From assembly GCA_016298185.1 (NCBI GenBank), contig JAEDDA010000002.1, forward strand, positions 8,826-72,825: a DNA stretch of 64,000 nucleotides, written 5' to 3'. Shown piece by piece: positions 9,387 to 19,308 of this stretch. Both the position numbers and the translations under genes were made by a program. The stretch is from Bacilli bacterium (GTDB taxonomy: Bacteria > Bacillota_I > Bacilli_A > RFN20 > CAG-826). Positions within the stretch are counted from its first letter, which is position 1. Each line of letters starts with the position of its first letter. The notes beneath the pieces are model-generated. The model did not search any database and was not told the origin of the DNA. It worked only from the letters and a program-made list of their open reading frames with translations.

Positions 9387-10306
9387 TGAGTGAAGAATTA
9401 AATCAAGTCGTTGTTGAACAAGTCCCTGTTCAAAAACCCAAAAAAGAAAAGAGACATATGGGCATCAAAGCCAAGAGAATTATTAGCAATACCTTTGTCT
9501 ATATTCTCTTAGTTATTATGAGCATTATTTGGCTCGCTCCATTTGTCTGTATTGTTTTACAATCATTCCGTTGTGAATCCACATGGATGACAGGTTACAT
9601 CATTCCAAAACAATGGGGATTTGATAACTATGTAAGATTATTTACAAAAACAAAATTCCCAAGATGGTTCTTAAATACCACAATTATTTCAATTGCAACT
9701 GCAGCGTTGCAGTTAATCATCATACTTTGTATGAGTTATACCCTTTCTCGTTTGAGATTTAAAGGTAGAAAAGCTTTAATGAACGCCATGCTTGTCTTGG
9801 GTTTATTCCCTGGCATCCTTGGCATGATCATTCTTTATCGTATTCTCGCAGATTTACATCTGACTCAACAGAACGCGATACCGGGATTAATTCTCGTTTA
9901 TACCGCGAGTAGTGGTATGGGCTACTACGTATCCAAAGGCTTCTTTGATACATTACCAAAGAGTTTGGACGAAGCTGCCCGCGTCGATGGTGCTAATAGA
10001 GCACAAGTCCTCTTCAAGGTCATCTTACCACTCTCAAAACCAATCATTATTTATACCTTATTAACATCATTTATGGGCCCATGGGGCGACTTCGTATTCG
10101 CACGTTATGTTTCATTCGGTCATAGTGATGGTATGAACGTCGCTGTTGGTTTACAGAACATGTTAGGTTCTGCAGCTAGCATTAATGCTAACTACACAAC
10201 ATTCTGTGCTGGCGGTGTAATCGTCGCAATTCCAATCACAATCTTATTTATGTGCTTGCAAAAATACTACGTCGAAGGTGTTACCGGCGGCGCGGTTAAA
10301 GGATAG
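9386..10306 (+). CDS. MalG-like ABC importer permease
   Basis: Second membrane subunit (306 residues) pairing with the MalF-like protein. It has six predicted helices and the EAA loop EAARVDGANRAQVLFKVILP around residues 196-215. A basic cytoplasmic N-terminus precedes the first helix (about 30-55). It is translationally coupled to the upstream permease through TAATG, and the ATPase gene follows after 12 bases. Function is well supported; the sugar is inferred from the surrounding starch enzymes. Confidence 0.92.
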   Translation: MSEELNQVVVEQVPVQKPKKEKRHMGIKAKRIISNTFVYILLVIMSIIWLAPFVCIVLQSFRCESTWMTGYIIPKQWGFDNYVRLFTKTKFPRWFLNTTIISIATAALQLIIILCMSYTLSRLRFKGRKALMNAMLVLGLFPGILGMIILYRILADLHLTQQNAIPGLILVYTASSGMGYYVSKGFFDTLPKSLDEAARVDGANRAQVLFKVILPLSKPIIIYTLLTSFMGPWGDFVFARYVSFGHSDGMNVAVGLQNMLGSAASINANYTTFCAGGVIVAIPITILFMCLQKYYVEGVTGGAVKG

Positions 10307-10318
10307 GAGAATTAATTT

Positions 10319-11482
10319 ATGGCAAGAGTAAAATTAACTAATGTTAAGAAAATCTATCAAGGCAATGTTACTGCCGTTCATGATTTTAACCTTGATATCG
10401 CGGATAAAGAATTTATCGTTTTCGTCGGTCCTTCTGGATGTGGTAAATCCACAACCTTAAGAATGGTTGCCGGCTTAGAAGATATCAGTGAAGGTACAGT
10501 GGAAATCGATGGTGAAGTCGTTAACGACTTACAGCCAAAAGACCGTCACATTTCCATGGTCTTCCAAAACTATGCGTTATATCCACACTTAACAGTTTTC
10601 GAAAACATGGCATTCCCACTTAGATTATTACGCCATCCAAAGATGAGTAATGATGAAATCTATCGCCGTGTTACTGAAGCTGCTGAAGTTTTAGGTATTA
10701 CGCAATTCTTAAATAGAAAACCAAAAGCCCTTTCTGGTGGTCAAAGACAACGTGTCGCTATCGGTAGAGCCATGGTTAAAAACTGTAAAGTTTTCTTAAT
10801 GGACGAACCATTATCTAACTTAGATGCTAAGTTACGTAACCAAATGAGAGCGGAAATCATCTTACTCCGTAAGAAGATTAATACCACATTCATCTATGTT
10901 ACACACGACCAAACAGAAGCTATGACATTAGGCGATAGAATCGTCATTATGAAAGATGGTTTCATTATGCAAGTTGGTAGCCCATCTCAAGTCTTTGATA
11001 AACCAGATAACTTATTCGTTGCAGAATTTATCGGTGCTCCAAAGATGAATATCGCTAAAACAAACCTTGTTAAAGAAGGTGGCAAATACTATGTCACTCC
11101 ATTTGGCAGCAAAATCTTAGTCGATGGTGAAAAAGGTGCGGAACTTAAGAAGAGAGGATATGAATCTCAAGAAATCATACTTGGTTTCCGTCCAGAACAT
11201 ACCGTTTTATCTAATAAAGCGGAAGGTGCATGTCATGCAACAATCACAGTTAACGAAATGATGGGTAGTGAATTACACTTACACGTCGTTACCGATGATG
11301 GCTCACCAGTTATTATTAGAGTTCCAACCATTCAACTCACTGATAAAGAAAGAGAAGAAATGGTGGCGGGTAAAGAAATTTACTTCACATTTGAAGGAAA
11401 AGTCATGCACTTCTTCAATCCTGAAACTGAAGTTTCATTATTCTATGATGCTCCAGCTCCAGTAGAAGAAAAACCAGAATAG
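10319..11482 (+). CDS. MalK/MsmK/UgpC-type sugar ABC transporter ATPase
   Basis: ATP-hydrolysing subunit (387 residues) of the importer. Walker A GPSGCGKST (37-45), signature LSGGQRQR (138-145), Walker B VFLMDE (158-163) and an H-loop histidine in VTHDQTEAM are all present. The C-terminal regulatory TOBE/OB part (about 235-370) is typical of CUT1 ATPases, which often serve several importers. GGAGA precedes the ATG. The last residues are rich in Pro and Glu. Confidence 0.93.
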   Translation: MARVKLTNVKKIYQGNVTAVHDFNLDIADKEFIVFVGPSGCGKSTTLRMVAGLEDISEGTVEIDGEVVNDLQPKDRHISMVFQNYALYPHLTVFENMAFPLRLLRHPKMSNDEIYRRVTEAAEVLGITQFLNRKPKALSGGQRQRVAIGRAMVKNCKVFLMDEPLSNLDAKLRNQMRAEIILLRKKINTTFIYVTHDQTEAMTLGDRIVIMKDGFIMQVGSPSQVFDKPDNLFVAEFIGAPKMNIAKTNLVKEGGKYYVTPFGSKILVDGEKGAELKKRGYESQEIILGFRPEHTVLSNKAEGACHATITVNEMMGSELHLHVVTDDGSPVIIRVPTIQLTDKEREEMVAGKEIYFTFEGKVMHFFNPETEVSLFYDAPAPVEEKPE

Positions 11483-11496
11483 AAAAGGATTAAATT

Positions 11497-11898
11497 ATGG
11501 CTGAAGAAAAGAAAAATTCAAGTGGCATATTTAAAAACTTAACTATCATCCTCAGCTCTATTGTTTGTTTTGGTGTAGCATTAGCAGGAATTATATTAGC
11601 GTTTCTCGCTATTTCTAAGACCAAAACACCTCAAACTTGGATGATGTTCTGGATTTATCTAGGGGTCGCCGTTGTTTATGTTATTTGGCTTGTTATCTTC
11701 TTAGCGTTCATCGGAATGAATAAGAAAGCTCTCGTCGTGGGAATCATTAATGTCATTCTCACCGGTGTATTAGGTGGTATCTTCTTCTTTTTCTGGAATC
11801 CTGATCCAATGCACAATCCTGGATTTTTGGAAGAAGAAATTAAGAACAAGAAAGACAATTCCTTCGATAGTGTACTTGGTGTTAGCAACCCTGAATAA
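11497..11898 (+). CDS. Small three-helix membrane protein of unknown function
   Basis: A 133-residue protein with predicted membrane helices at about 14-38, 47-72 and 77-97, an aromatic FFFFWNPDP stretch and a hydrophilic C-terminal tail. AAAGGA lies before the ATG. It is the last gene of the importer operon and a terminator follows directly. It could be an accessory subunit or a membrane-stress protein; no family is recognised. Confidence 0.7.
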   Translation: MAEEKKNSSGIFKNLTIILSSIVCFGVALAGIILAFLAISKTKTPQTWMMFWIYLGVAVVYVIWLVIFLAFIGMNKKALVVGIINVILTGVLGGIFFFFWNPDPMHNPGFLEEEIKNKKDNSFDSVLGVSNPE

Positions 11899-11915
11899 TA
11901 TATAAAAATCTAATT

Positions 11916-11941
11916 AGGTGGTCTTCGGACCATCTTTTTAT
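11916..11941 (+). terminator. Terminator of the importer operon
   Basis: Stem AGGTGGTC/GACCATCT with a UUCG tetraloop and a following T run. It ends the operon that begins at 6063. Confidence 0.88.
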
Positions 11942-11990
11942 TTTCTAAAGAAATAAATTGAAATAGAATAAAAGTAAGAGAGAAATTTAT

Positions 11991-13796
11991 ATGAAAACGA
12001 AATTTGTTGTTAACATTATTCATCGTCCAGAATTATCTCCTGAATACGCAGAAAAATCTTCTGGCGTAAAAGAGAAATCCGTACAAGATGAATCACTAGA
12101 AATTTTTAAATTCCAACAAGAAACCGCACACAAAAACGGTTTAAAAACGACTATACAAATAACTTACGCTTCTTTGTTTAGTGATGTGATAGTGAATATC
12201 GCAAAAGAACACCATGAAAAGTATGGTGATGAAATCGGTTTATCGTTATTAGGCCTTCCTTGTAAAGAATTTAGAGCCAAATATAAAACAGAAGACTTCT
12301 GTATTTGGATGTTCTCCGATAAACAAAAAGAAGAAATTGTCGACGATGTCTTTAAGATGTTCTACGACAAATTTGGTTTTTACCCCGAATCAACAGGCAG
12401 CTATTTTATGGATGCCTATACAATTAATTATATTAAAAAGAAATACCCTAGCGTGAAATGCGCAATCGCGACATGTTGGGAAGAAGGACCAAAAGCCTAT
12501 CATACATGTAACAACTCTTGGTATACATTTATGGATGGTGGTCCATGGAATCCTTGGATTCCAAGTAAGGTGAATTCCCATTGTCCAGCATTAAATAAAG
12601 ATGATGACAGCGGTATTGTTGCTATTCCTCACTTATCTCGTGACTTACTTGCTTGCTTTGATGGCAATGGTTCTAACTTTGGTACCCATCCACAGAACGT
12701 TTTAAGAGGCATGATTTACTATAAAGATGGCGACAAGATTGAATACCCATATTTATATAACCTCATCGATCAATATCGTCATTTAGGTAAATACAATAAT
12801 GGTTATGCCTACAATATGATGTTTGTTGGCCCAGGTTGGTTAAACCAAAAAGGTCGTTGGGAATGCCCATATGAATTATTAAAGCAATCATACGAAGATG
12901 GCATGAGATACTACGGCAACCTCAAAAAACAAGGTGAATTATTAGATTTAACAATGAGTGAATTCGCTGATTTCTATCGCGAACAACATAGAGATTATTT
13001 AGATAGCGAAAATGCCTTATGGAAAGATATTCTTTACGGCAGTCAAAAACAATATTTCTGGTACGCTGACCCATTCTTTAGAACTTGCTTAGACTTCAAC
13101 CAAGGTGGTGCGATGATTGACTTACGTCCATATGTCGCTAGAATCCCACAAAATATTGGTATTGGTCATGATCAAGTTTACGATGCAAGTTATCCATATT
13201 TAATCCAAGCCAATTACCGCGCTGGATACTTTACGCATTATGCAGGCGCAGGTACAGTGGAATCTTGCAAGATTTCTTATCACGGACAAGAAACCGATCT
13301 TTGCTTATGCCGCACATTAGCTAAATTTGAAAAGATTGATGGTGATGTTGTTATTACCGCAAATCCTGTCAGTGTGGTACTCGATGGCTTAGAAATCGTC
13401 ATACAGTCCGTTTTCACCTTCAAAAAAGGTAAAGGGGAATTAGTTATTGAAAGAAAGATAATTAACGACCTAAAGGGCGAAAAAGTGACATTTAAGGAAT
13501 ATTTCACCGGCGCTTTCGGTTTGAACGAATATCAATCTGACTTATCTAAGGTCACCTTAGGCGTTGATAATGAAGAAATGAAATACCAATACTTAGGCAG
13601 AAAGATTAATAAAGCCGGTAAAAAGGCTTATGTGAATATCCCAGATGTTTTAACAAATATCTCTTATAGCGGTGATGTTGATGCTTTTGAAGTGGAAGAA
13701 GGTATTGCTTTCTCCCCATGCTATAAACTCGCTGCTTATAAAACTATCGATAAAGGAGGAATTAAAACATGTCTCAATCTAGTAAAGGCAAATTAA
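11991..13796 (+). CDS. Unrecognised 601-aa cytoplasmic protein, possible NodB/GH57-like glycoside hydrolase
   Basis: No signal peptide. The first about 370 residues alternate strands and helices in a way that recalls (beta/alpha)7 hydrolase/deacetylase folds. Asp/His/Trp-rich patches include FYPESTGSYFMDAYT, CAIATCWEEG, DGGPWNPWIP and PHLSRDLLACFDGNG. The last about 200 residues look like an all-beta domain. This is a visual resemblance, not an identified family. It sits at the head of a gene set with two GH53 galactanases and an alpha-amylase, so a role in oligosaccharide processing is likely. Its 3' end overlaps the next gene by 28 bases. Confidence 0.6.
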   Translation: MKTKFVVNIIHRPELSPEYAEKSSGVKEKSVQDESLEIFKFQQETAHKNGLKTTIQITYASLFSDVIVNIAKEHHEKYGDEIGLSLLGLPCKEFRAKYKTEDFCIWMFSDKQKEEIVDDVFKMFYDKFGFYPESTGSYFMDAYTINYIKKKYPSVKCAIATCWEEGPKAYHTCNNSWYTFMDGGPWNPWIPSKVNSHCPALNKDDDSGIVAIPHLSRDLLACFDGNGSNFGTHPQNVLRGMIYYKDGDKIEYPYLYNLIDQYRHLGKYNNGYAYNMMFVGPGWLNQKGRWECPYELLKQSYEDGMRYYGNLKKQGELLDLTMSEFADFYREQHRDYLDSENALWKDILYGSQKQYFWYADPFFRTCLDFNQGGAMIDLRPYVARIPQNIGIGHDQVYDASYPYLIQANYRAGYFTHYAGAGTVESCKISYHGQETDLCLCRTLAKFEKIDGDVVITANPVSVVLDGLEIVIQSVFTFKKGKGELVIERKIINDLKGEKVTFKEYFTGAFGLNEYQSDLSKVTLGVDNEEMKYQYLGRKINKAGKKAYVNIPDVLTNISYSGDVDAFEVEEGIAFSPCYKLAAYKTIDKGGIKTCLNLVKAN

Positions 13797-14029
13797 ATTA
13801 TCGCTGTCCGTCCTGTTTCATGAGAGACATCGACATGGATATGTTCTTCGATGAAGAAAAGAAAGAATATTATTGTTTGAGATGTGGCTTCCATGGACAA
13901 GAGGAAGAAGTCCTTCGTTTAAACGAGCAGGCTAAATATCGTTATAAAGCCATGAAAAAGAGAGTGGTGTCTTTTGGCGAAGACAATGAACCACTTATCA
14001 TGAAGGACCATAAAGCGGGAGAACAATAA
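13769..14029 (+). CDS. Small zinc-ribbon protein
   Basis: An 86-residue protein with two CxxC knuckles (CPSC and CLRC) spaced about 24 residues apart, typical of a four-cysteine zinc ribbon. The rest is charged and helical. AAAGGAGG inside the end of the upstream gene supports the ATG, and its stop overlaps the next start (TAATG). Being embedded in a glycoside hydrolase operon suggests a regulatory or scaffold role, but there is no direct evidence. Confidence 0.7.
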   Translation: MSQSSKGKLNYRCPSCFMRDIDMDMFFDEEKKEYYCLRCGFHGQEEEVLRLNEQAKYRYKAMKKRVVSFGEDNEPLIMKDHKAGEQ

Positions 14030-15135
14030 TGTTTTTAGGTATTGATGTATCAACATATTTTGATGAGCAAGAAATCGGTGCTAAATATTATTTAAATGGC
14101 CAAGAAGTTGATCCAATGAAACTCCTTGTTGAACAAGGCGTTAAATATATGCGTATTCGCGTATGGCACAATCCATATGACGAAGAAGGTCATCCTTATT
14201 TAGCAGGAACAAATGATATTAAAAAATTCATCATGCTTTCTGAATTAGCGGTGAAGTATGGTTTAAGAATTATTTTAGATATCCATTATAGTGATTTCTG
14301 GGCAGACCCCGGAAAACAGTTTCTTCCAAAAGCCTGGAAAGATTTATCTTTTGAAGAAGTAGAGCAAAAAGTCTATGAACACACAAAGGATATATTTAAG
14401 GTAATCCATGAACATAATTTCCCTGTCGACTATGTCCAAGTGGGTAACGAAATCACAAACGGTATGCTTTGGCCTCATGGTAGACTTGATGAATCTGTTT
14501 CCCCTAGGGGAAATTATGAAGGCTTAGCCAAATTATTAAAGCAAGGTGTTAAAGCCGTTAGAGAAGAAAGCAACGCAAAAATTATCATTCACTTAGAAAG
14601 AAGTTACGATCAACCTGCCTATTTTGAATATTTTTCTAATATAATTAGATTAGGCGTTGATTTCGATATAATCGGTTTCTCATATTATCCATATTGGCAT
14701 GGAACATTTGACCAATTCTTCGCTAATGTAAAAATGTGCAAGGATAACTTCCACAAAGAAGTGATGGTTATGGAACTCGGTTATGGTTTCACCCTTGAAG
14801 ATTACATCAAGAACGGTAGCCAAGCTCAACTTGTGATTAACGCAGATAAAACTGATTTCCTCGCTAATCTTCCCTATCCAATATCTCCAGAAGGACAAGC
14901 TTTATTCATTAGAGAATTCTTAAAGAGAGCAAAAGATGCTGGAATGGTGGGAGTGAATTATTGGGAACCACTTTGGATTCCAGGTCCTGGCATTTGCTGG
15001 GCCTCTGAAGCCGCGCAAAAGTATATTCATGAAGAAGGAAAATCAACGAGAAACGAATGGGCGAACCAATGCTTATTCGATTATCAAGGCAATGCCTTAC
15101 CAGCATTGAAGGAGTTTAAAATTGATGGAAAATAA
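14029..15135 (+). CDS. GH53 endo-beta-1,4-galactanase, cytoplasmic form
   Basis: Glycoside hydrolase family 53 enzyme (368 residues) cleaving beta-1,4-galactan chains. Family motifs include FLGIDVSTYF, MRIRVWHNPYD, LDIHYSDFWADP and VGNEITNGMLWP. The acid/base is Glu141 and the nucleophile Glu249 (VMVMELGYG). There is no signal peptide, so it should act on imported galacto-oligosaccharides. Coupled to the zinc-ribbon gene by TAATG. Its secreted counterpart lies at 15610. Confidence 0.92.
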   Translation: MFLGIDVSTYFDEQEIGAKYYLNGQEVDPMKLLVEQGVKYMRIRVWHNPYDEEGHPYLAGTNDIKKFIMLSELAVKYGLRIILDIHYSDFWADPGKQFLPKAWKDLSFEEVEQKVYEHTKDIFKVIHEHNFPVDYVQVGNEITNGMLWPHGRLDESVSPRGNYEGLAKLLKQGVKAVREESNAKIIIHLERSYDQPAYFEYFSNIIRLGVDFDIIGFSYYPYWHGTFDQFFANVKMCKDNFHKEVMVMELGYGFTLEDYIKNGSQAQLVINADKTDFLANLPYPISPEGQALFIREFLKRAKDAGMVGVNYWEPLWIPGPGICWASEAAQKYIHEEGKSTRNEWANQCLFDYQGNALPALKEFKIDGK

Positions 15136-15613
15136 AAAAGAAAAATCATTCTTCATCATCTTAACTATTGTTCTTGCTTTATTAGCGATTGGATCAATTG
15201 TCGCTTTTATCTATGCCTGCTATGACGCAAATCAAAAAGGCATCTTTTTTGGTGTCACCTTTGAACTCGTTTATATGGGACTATTTTTCATCGTGCAATT
15301 CTTTGCGTTTTTGATGTCTTTAAAAGCGGTAAAAAATGGTTCGTTTATTTTTTCTGAACTTACGCACATTCGTAATAATGCAAAAATAAGAAGCAAACCC
15401 GCAGCGGGCATTGCTTTGGCATTTGGAACGATTGGTTTGGCGTTATTAATTTATTCACTTTTAGTGATATTTAATGTTGCTCCAACAATCTTTAATTTCC
15501 CACTTACTTTATATATTGCTGCTTTACCAACTTCAGTCACTATTTTAGTGGTGGCAGCTTTCTTTTATATCTATCCATTTTTGTTTTTAAAGGGAGGAAA
15601 AAAACAATCATGA
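15125..15613 (+). CDS. Four-helix membrane protein of unknown function
   Basis: A 162-residue protein with four predicted helices (about 10-32, 42-65, 88-112 and 126-152). The ATG at 15125 is preferred over the TTG at 15122 because AAGGAG (15109-15114) is then well spaced. It overlaps the end of the GH53 gene and its TGA stop overlaps the next start (ATGA). It lies between two galactanase genes. No family is recognised. Confidence 0.7.
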   Translation: MENKKEKSFFIILTIVLALLAIGSIVAFIYACYDANQKGIFFGVTFELVYMGLFFIVQFFAFLMSLKAVKNGSFIFSELTHIRNNAKIRSKPAAGIALAFGTIGLALLIYSLLVIFNVAPTIFNFPLTLYIAALPTSVTILVVAAFFYIYPFLFLKGGKKQS

Positions 15614-17595
15614 AAAAATCATTCTTCATTATCCCTATGTTAGCATTAGGAATGCTCACTGGATGTAACAGAGGTTATGTCGAACCAGACATGACTAGAG
15701 ATGATAGCAAAGTCGCTTCTGAATCCTTATTTGTGAAGAAAGTCGAAAACATTCCAGAGGGCTTTATTATGGGTGTTGATGCTTCAAGCATCATTGCCGA
15801 AGAACAAAGCGGTGTCAAATACTATAATTTTGAAGGTGAAGAAGAGGATGGTTTAAAAATCCTTTCTGATAATGGTGTTAACTATATCCGTGTCCGTATT
15901 TGGAATGACCCATATGACGCAAACGGAAAAGGTTATGGTGGTGGTAACAACGATTTAGCGAAAGCTATTGAAATTGGTAGACGCGCTGCTAAATACAAAA
16001 TGAAATTATTAGTCGACTTCCATTATTCCGATTTCTGGGCTGATCCAGCGAAACAATACGCTCCAAAAGCTTGGGTAGATATGGAACTCGAAGATAAAAA
16101 ACAAGCTTTATATGATTTTACTAAAGACTGCTTAAAACAACTACAAAAAGGTGGAGCAGTTGTTGGCATGGTACAAATTGGTAATGAAACCAATGGTGGC
16201 CATATGGCGGGTGAAACTAGATTCTCTTATTTTGCTGCATTATTCAACGAAGGTTCAAAGGCGGTTAGAGAAGTTTGGCCAAAAGCTTATGTTGCTTGTC
16301 ACTTTGCTAATCCAGAAAAAACCGCGAACTATTATGACTGGGCAGCGAAGATGAAACAATATGATGTCGATTACGATGTCTTTGGTTCTTCTTACTATCC
16401 ATATTGGCATGGAACATTAGAGAATTTAGGAACAGTTTTAGATACTATTGCGAAGCAATATGATAAGAAAGTTATGGTTATGGAAACATCCTATGCCTAC
16501 ACAACTGAAAACACCGATTTCTGGAATAACACAATCGGTGACAACGGTGATGTAGCTAAACCATATCCATATTCCATTGCTGGACAAGCAAACTCAGTTA
16601 GAGAAATTACTGATACAGTTGTTAACCATATGACCAACGGTATTGGTATTTGCTATTGGGAAGGCACATGGATTTCTGTTGGCAATGAATCCTTAGAAGC
16701 TAACCAACTCAAATGGGAAAAATATGGTTCTGGTTGGGCCAGTAGTTATGCTAAAGATTACGATCCAAAAGATGCTGGTGCATGGTATGGTGGATGTGCA
16801 GTAGAAAATCAAGCCTTCTTTGATGAACACGGCAAAGCCCTTGAATCGTTAAAAGTTTTTAACTTAATGAGATATGGTAACGACGCTCCTAAATACATAG
16901 ATGGTATCGAAGATGTCCAAGTTAGTTACTATAACTACGAAGACTTCGCACTTCCTGAAACAGTCAATGTTATTTATAACGATAACAGTAGAAGCGCTAT
17001 TGCAGTGACGTGGGATGATTTCGACATCGATGCCGCGAAAGCAGCCGGTAATGCTAAATACGTAATTAATGGTGTTGCTGGCGGACAAGCCGTTAAATGC
17101 TATCTTACCATCATGGAAGAAAACTTCGTCAAAAACTATAGTTTTGAAAATGGCATGGATCCATGGGTTTTGACTAATAATGGTGCGGCATTAAGTGATG
17201 TTCATAAAGCCCAAATTACTAAAGAAAATCCACAAACAGGTACATCAGCATTCCACTTCTGGTCACAAGAAGCTGATTGTGTCAATTTCGAAGTTGAACA
17301 AACAGTGACAGTTCCTGCGACAGGTACATATAAATTTCAAATCTCCGTTATGGGTGGTGCGGATACCGGTGCAGCTGATGCTTCAAAACAAGATATCTAT
17401 GCTTATGTCAAAGTAAACGACACCGTTTATCAACAATCCGGTAAGATCACTTCTTATGGCGCCTGGGCTGATATTAAAATCACTGGTATTAATTACACCA
17501 TAGGTGATACAATAAAAGTTGGCATTCACGTCAATTGTTCCGAAGAAAAGGTTTGGGGCGATATCGATGACGCAATGCTCAATTTGGTTCTCTAA
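15610..17595 (+). CDS. GH53 endo-galactanase lipoprotein with Ig-like and carbohydrate-binding domains
   Basis: Surface galactanase of 661 residues. Lipobox LTGC (Cys19). GH53 domain about 50-420 with acid/base Glu193 (GNETNGG) and nucleophile Glu292 (VMVMETSYAY). A bacterial Ig-like domain (about 430-505) and a C-terminal beta-sandwich carbohydrate-binding module (about 507-661, NYSFENGMDPW) follow, similar in arrangement to GH53-CBM61 enzymes. It would cut galactan outside the cell for uptake. ATGA coupling with the upstream membrane protein supports the start. Confidence 0.92.
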   Translation: MKKSFFIIPMLALGMLTGCNRGYVEPDMTRDDSKVASESLFVKKVENIPEGFIMGVDASSIIAEEQSGVKYYNFEGEEEDGLKILSDNGVNYIRVRIWNDPYDANGKGYGGGNNDLAKAIEIGRRAAKYKMKLLVDFHYSDFWADPAKQYAPKAWVDMELEDKKQALYDFTKDCLKQLQKGGAVVGMVQIGNETNGGHMAGETRFSYFAALFNEGSKAVREVWPKAYVACHFANPEKTANYYDWAAKMKQYDVDYDVFGSSYYPYWHGTLENLGTVLDTIAKQYDKKVMVMETSYAYTTENTDFWNNTIGDNGDVAKPYPYSIAGQANSVREITDTVVNHMTNGIGICYWEGTWISVGNESLEANQLKWEKYGSGWASSYAKDYDPKDAGAWYGGCAVENQAFFDEHGKALESLKVFNLMRYGNDAPKYIDGIEDVQVSYYNYEDFALPETVNVIYNDNSRSAIAVTWDDFDIDAAKAAGNAKYVINGVAGGQAVKCYLTIMEENFVKNYSFENGMDPWVLTNNGAALSDVHKAQITKENPQTGTSAFHFWSQEADCVNFEVEQTVTVPATGTYKFQISVMGGADTGAADASKQDIYAYVKVNDTVYQQSGKITSYGAWADIKITGINYTIGDTIKVGIHVNCSEEKVWGDIDDAMLNLVL

Positions 17596-17597
17596 TT

Positions 17598-19190
17598 ATG
17601 AAAAAAACAGCTTTTAATCTCATTGCTATTTTAGCGGTTTCATCAACATTAATTTGTGGTTGCACTCCAAAAGATAAAGGACCCGTCGATGACGATCCTA
17701 TTCCTATGGAGTTTGAAAAGAATGATGACTACGTCTATGAAAACATTCCTAACGACAATAGATCCACTGGATACGAGATATTTGTCCGTTCCTATTACGA
17801 TAGTGATGGTGATGGTGTTGGCGATTTAAATGGTGTTAAAGCAAAAATTCCATATCTCGCAGATTTAGGCATAAAAACCGTTTGGTTAATGCCGATTTTC
17901 CCGTCCTCAACATATCATGGATATGATGTCACTAATTACTACGAAGTTAATAGCCAATACGGCACATTAGATGACTTTGATGCTTTAGTCGCAGAAGCTA
18001 ATAAATATAACATGGACATCATGCTTGATATGGTGTTTAACCATTGTTCAAAGCGACATCAATGGTTCAAAGACGCCAAACAAGATTTTGATAACAACAA
18101 TACAAGTCCTGATTCCAAAAAAGATTGGTTCAATTTTAACTCTGACGGATCTTATGAATGTGGCTTTGGCAGTGATATGCCAGACTTCAATCTCGATTGC
18201 GAAGCGGTGAGAAATGAACTTGAAAAAATTACCGAATTCTGGATTAATCACGGCTGCAAAGGTTTTAGATTAGATGCTGTTCTTTATTACTATCGTGATA
18301 ATGTTTCTAAGAATGCTCAATTCTTAAACTGGTTAAGAGATACCGCACATAAATATGATCCAAACTTCTACTTTGTTGGTGAATGTTGGACCACAGACGC
18401 TTCATTAAATAGCTATTTCGCTTCTGAGTGTGATTCATTCTTTAGATTCTCAACCGCAATGGGTGGTGACTATTGCTTCGTTAACTACATGAAAGGTAGA
18501 GGTTCAGCAAAGACATTGCTCAATGTAATTGAGAAGAATGAAAAATACGCCAAGAGCAGAAATCCAAATAGTTATTCCTCATATTTCTTAAGCAATCACG
18601 ATCAAGATCGTGTTGGACATAATTTTGATGAAATGCAAAATAAATGTGCAGCTTCATTCTATATGCTACTTCCAGGCACTCCATATATGTACTATGGTGA
18701 AGAAATTGGCTTATTAGGTAAGAGAATTACTTCTCCTGACGACTACTCCGATGCCAGAAGAAGACTTCCAATGATTTGGTCAAAAGATAATAAGACTGGT
18801 CAATGTAAATTCCCAGAAGCAAATCGTCCAGATTTAAATCACAATGCCCAAGTCGAACTCGGTGCGGACGACCGTTTACAAGAAAAGTTCTCCGTATTAA
18901 AACACTATAAGAAAGTGCTCAATATTCGTAACAAATATAATGTCTTCAAACATGGTACATTTGAAAACTTATATTCCAGTCTTAATGTCACTGAAAATTA
19001 CATTTATGCCTTTAAAGTTTCTCTTGGTGATGACTATGTCATCGTTGTTCATAATGCTGGTACGAATAACATCAAAGTGACAGCACCTGGAACAGAGATT
19101 ATTGAGCAAATTAATACTTCTCATAGAATTCCAACATTAAATGGTGAAGAATTAACACTTGGTGCTTACTCCACAGTCTTGATGAAGTAA
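17598..19190 (+). CDS. GH13 alpha-amylase lipoprotein
   Basis: Surface alpha-amylase or alpha-glucosidase-like enzyme (530 residues). Signal peptide with lipobox ICGC. The barrel shows IFVRSYYDSDGDGVGDLNG, DMVFNHC, GFRLDAVL (nucleophile Asp226), GECW (acid/base Glu262) and NHDQDR (Asp335). It starts 2 bases after the upstream stop and has no clear Shine-Dalgarno, so translation is probably coupled. Last gene of the unit; a terminator follows. Confidence 0.92.
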   Translation: MKKTAFNLIAILAVSSTLICGCTPKDKGPVDDDPIPMEFEKNDDYVYENIPNDNRSTGYEIFVRSYYDSDGDGVGDLNGVKAKIPYLADLGIKTVWLMPIFPSSTYHGYDVTNYYEVNSQYGTLDDFDALVAEANKYNMDIMLDMVFNHCSKRHQWFKDAKQDFDNNNTSPDSKKDWFNFNSDGSYECGFGSDMPDFNLDCEAVRNELEKITEFWINHGCKGFRLDAVLYYYRDNVSKNAQFLNWLRDTAHKYDPNFYFVGECWTTDASLNSYFASECDSFFRFSTAMGGDYCFVNYMKGRGSAKTLLNVIEKNEKYAKSRNPNSYSSYFLSNHDQDRVGHNFDEMQNKCAASFYMLLPGTPYMYYGEEIGLLGKRITSPDDYSDARRRLPMIWSKDNKTGQCKFPEANRPDLNHNAQVELGADDRLQEKFSVLKHYKKVLNIRNKYNVFKHGTFENLYSSLNVTENYIYAFKVSLGDDYVIVVHNAGTNNIKVTAPGTEIIEQINTSHRIPTLNGEELTLGAYSTVLMK

Positions 19191-19209
19191 CTAATCATTT
19201 ATCACAATT

Positions 19210-19234
19210 AAGCGGACTTGATTCCGCTTTTTTT
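19210..19234 (+). terminator. Terminator after alpha-amylase gene
   Basis: Stem AAGCGGA/TCCGCTT followed by seven Ts. Confidence 0.85.
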
Positions 19235-19308
19235 AACTAAACTATTCCTTGTGCATACACGTGTGCTAAAATGTAAATAGCAAATTTTTATTTGCTTGAG
19301 GTTTTCTT

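Noticed and set aside
19250..19266. ACACGTGT palindrome before glgB as a LacI-family operator
   Set aside because: Only eight perfect bases and no clear promoter to relate it to; too weak to call.
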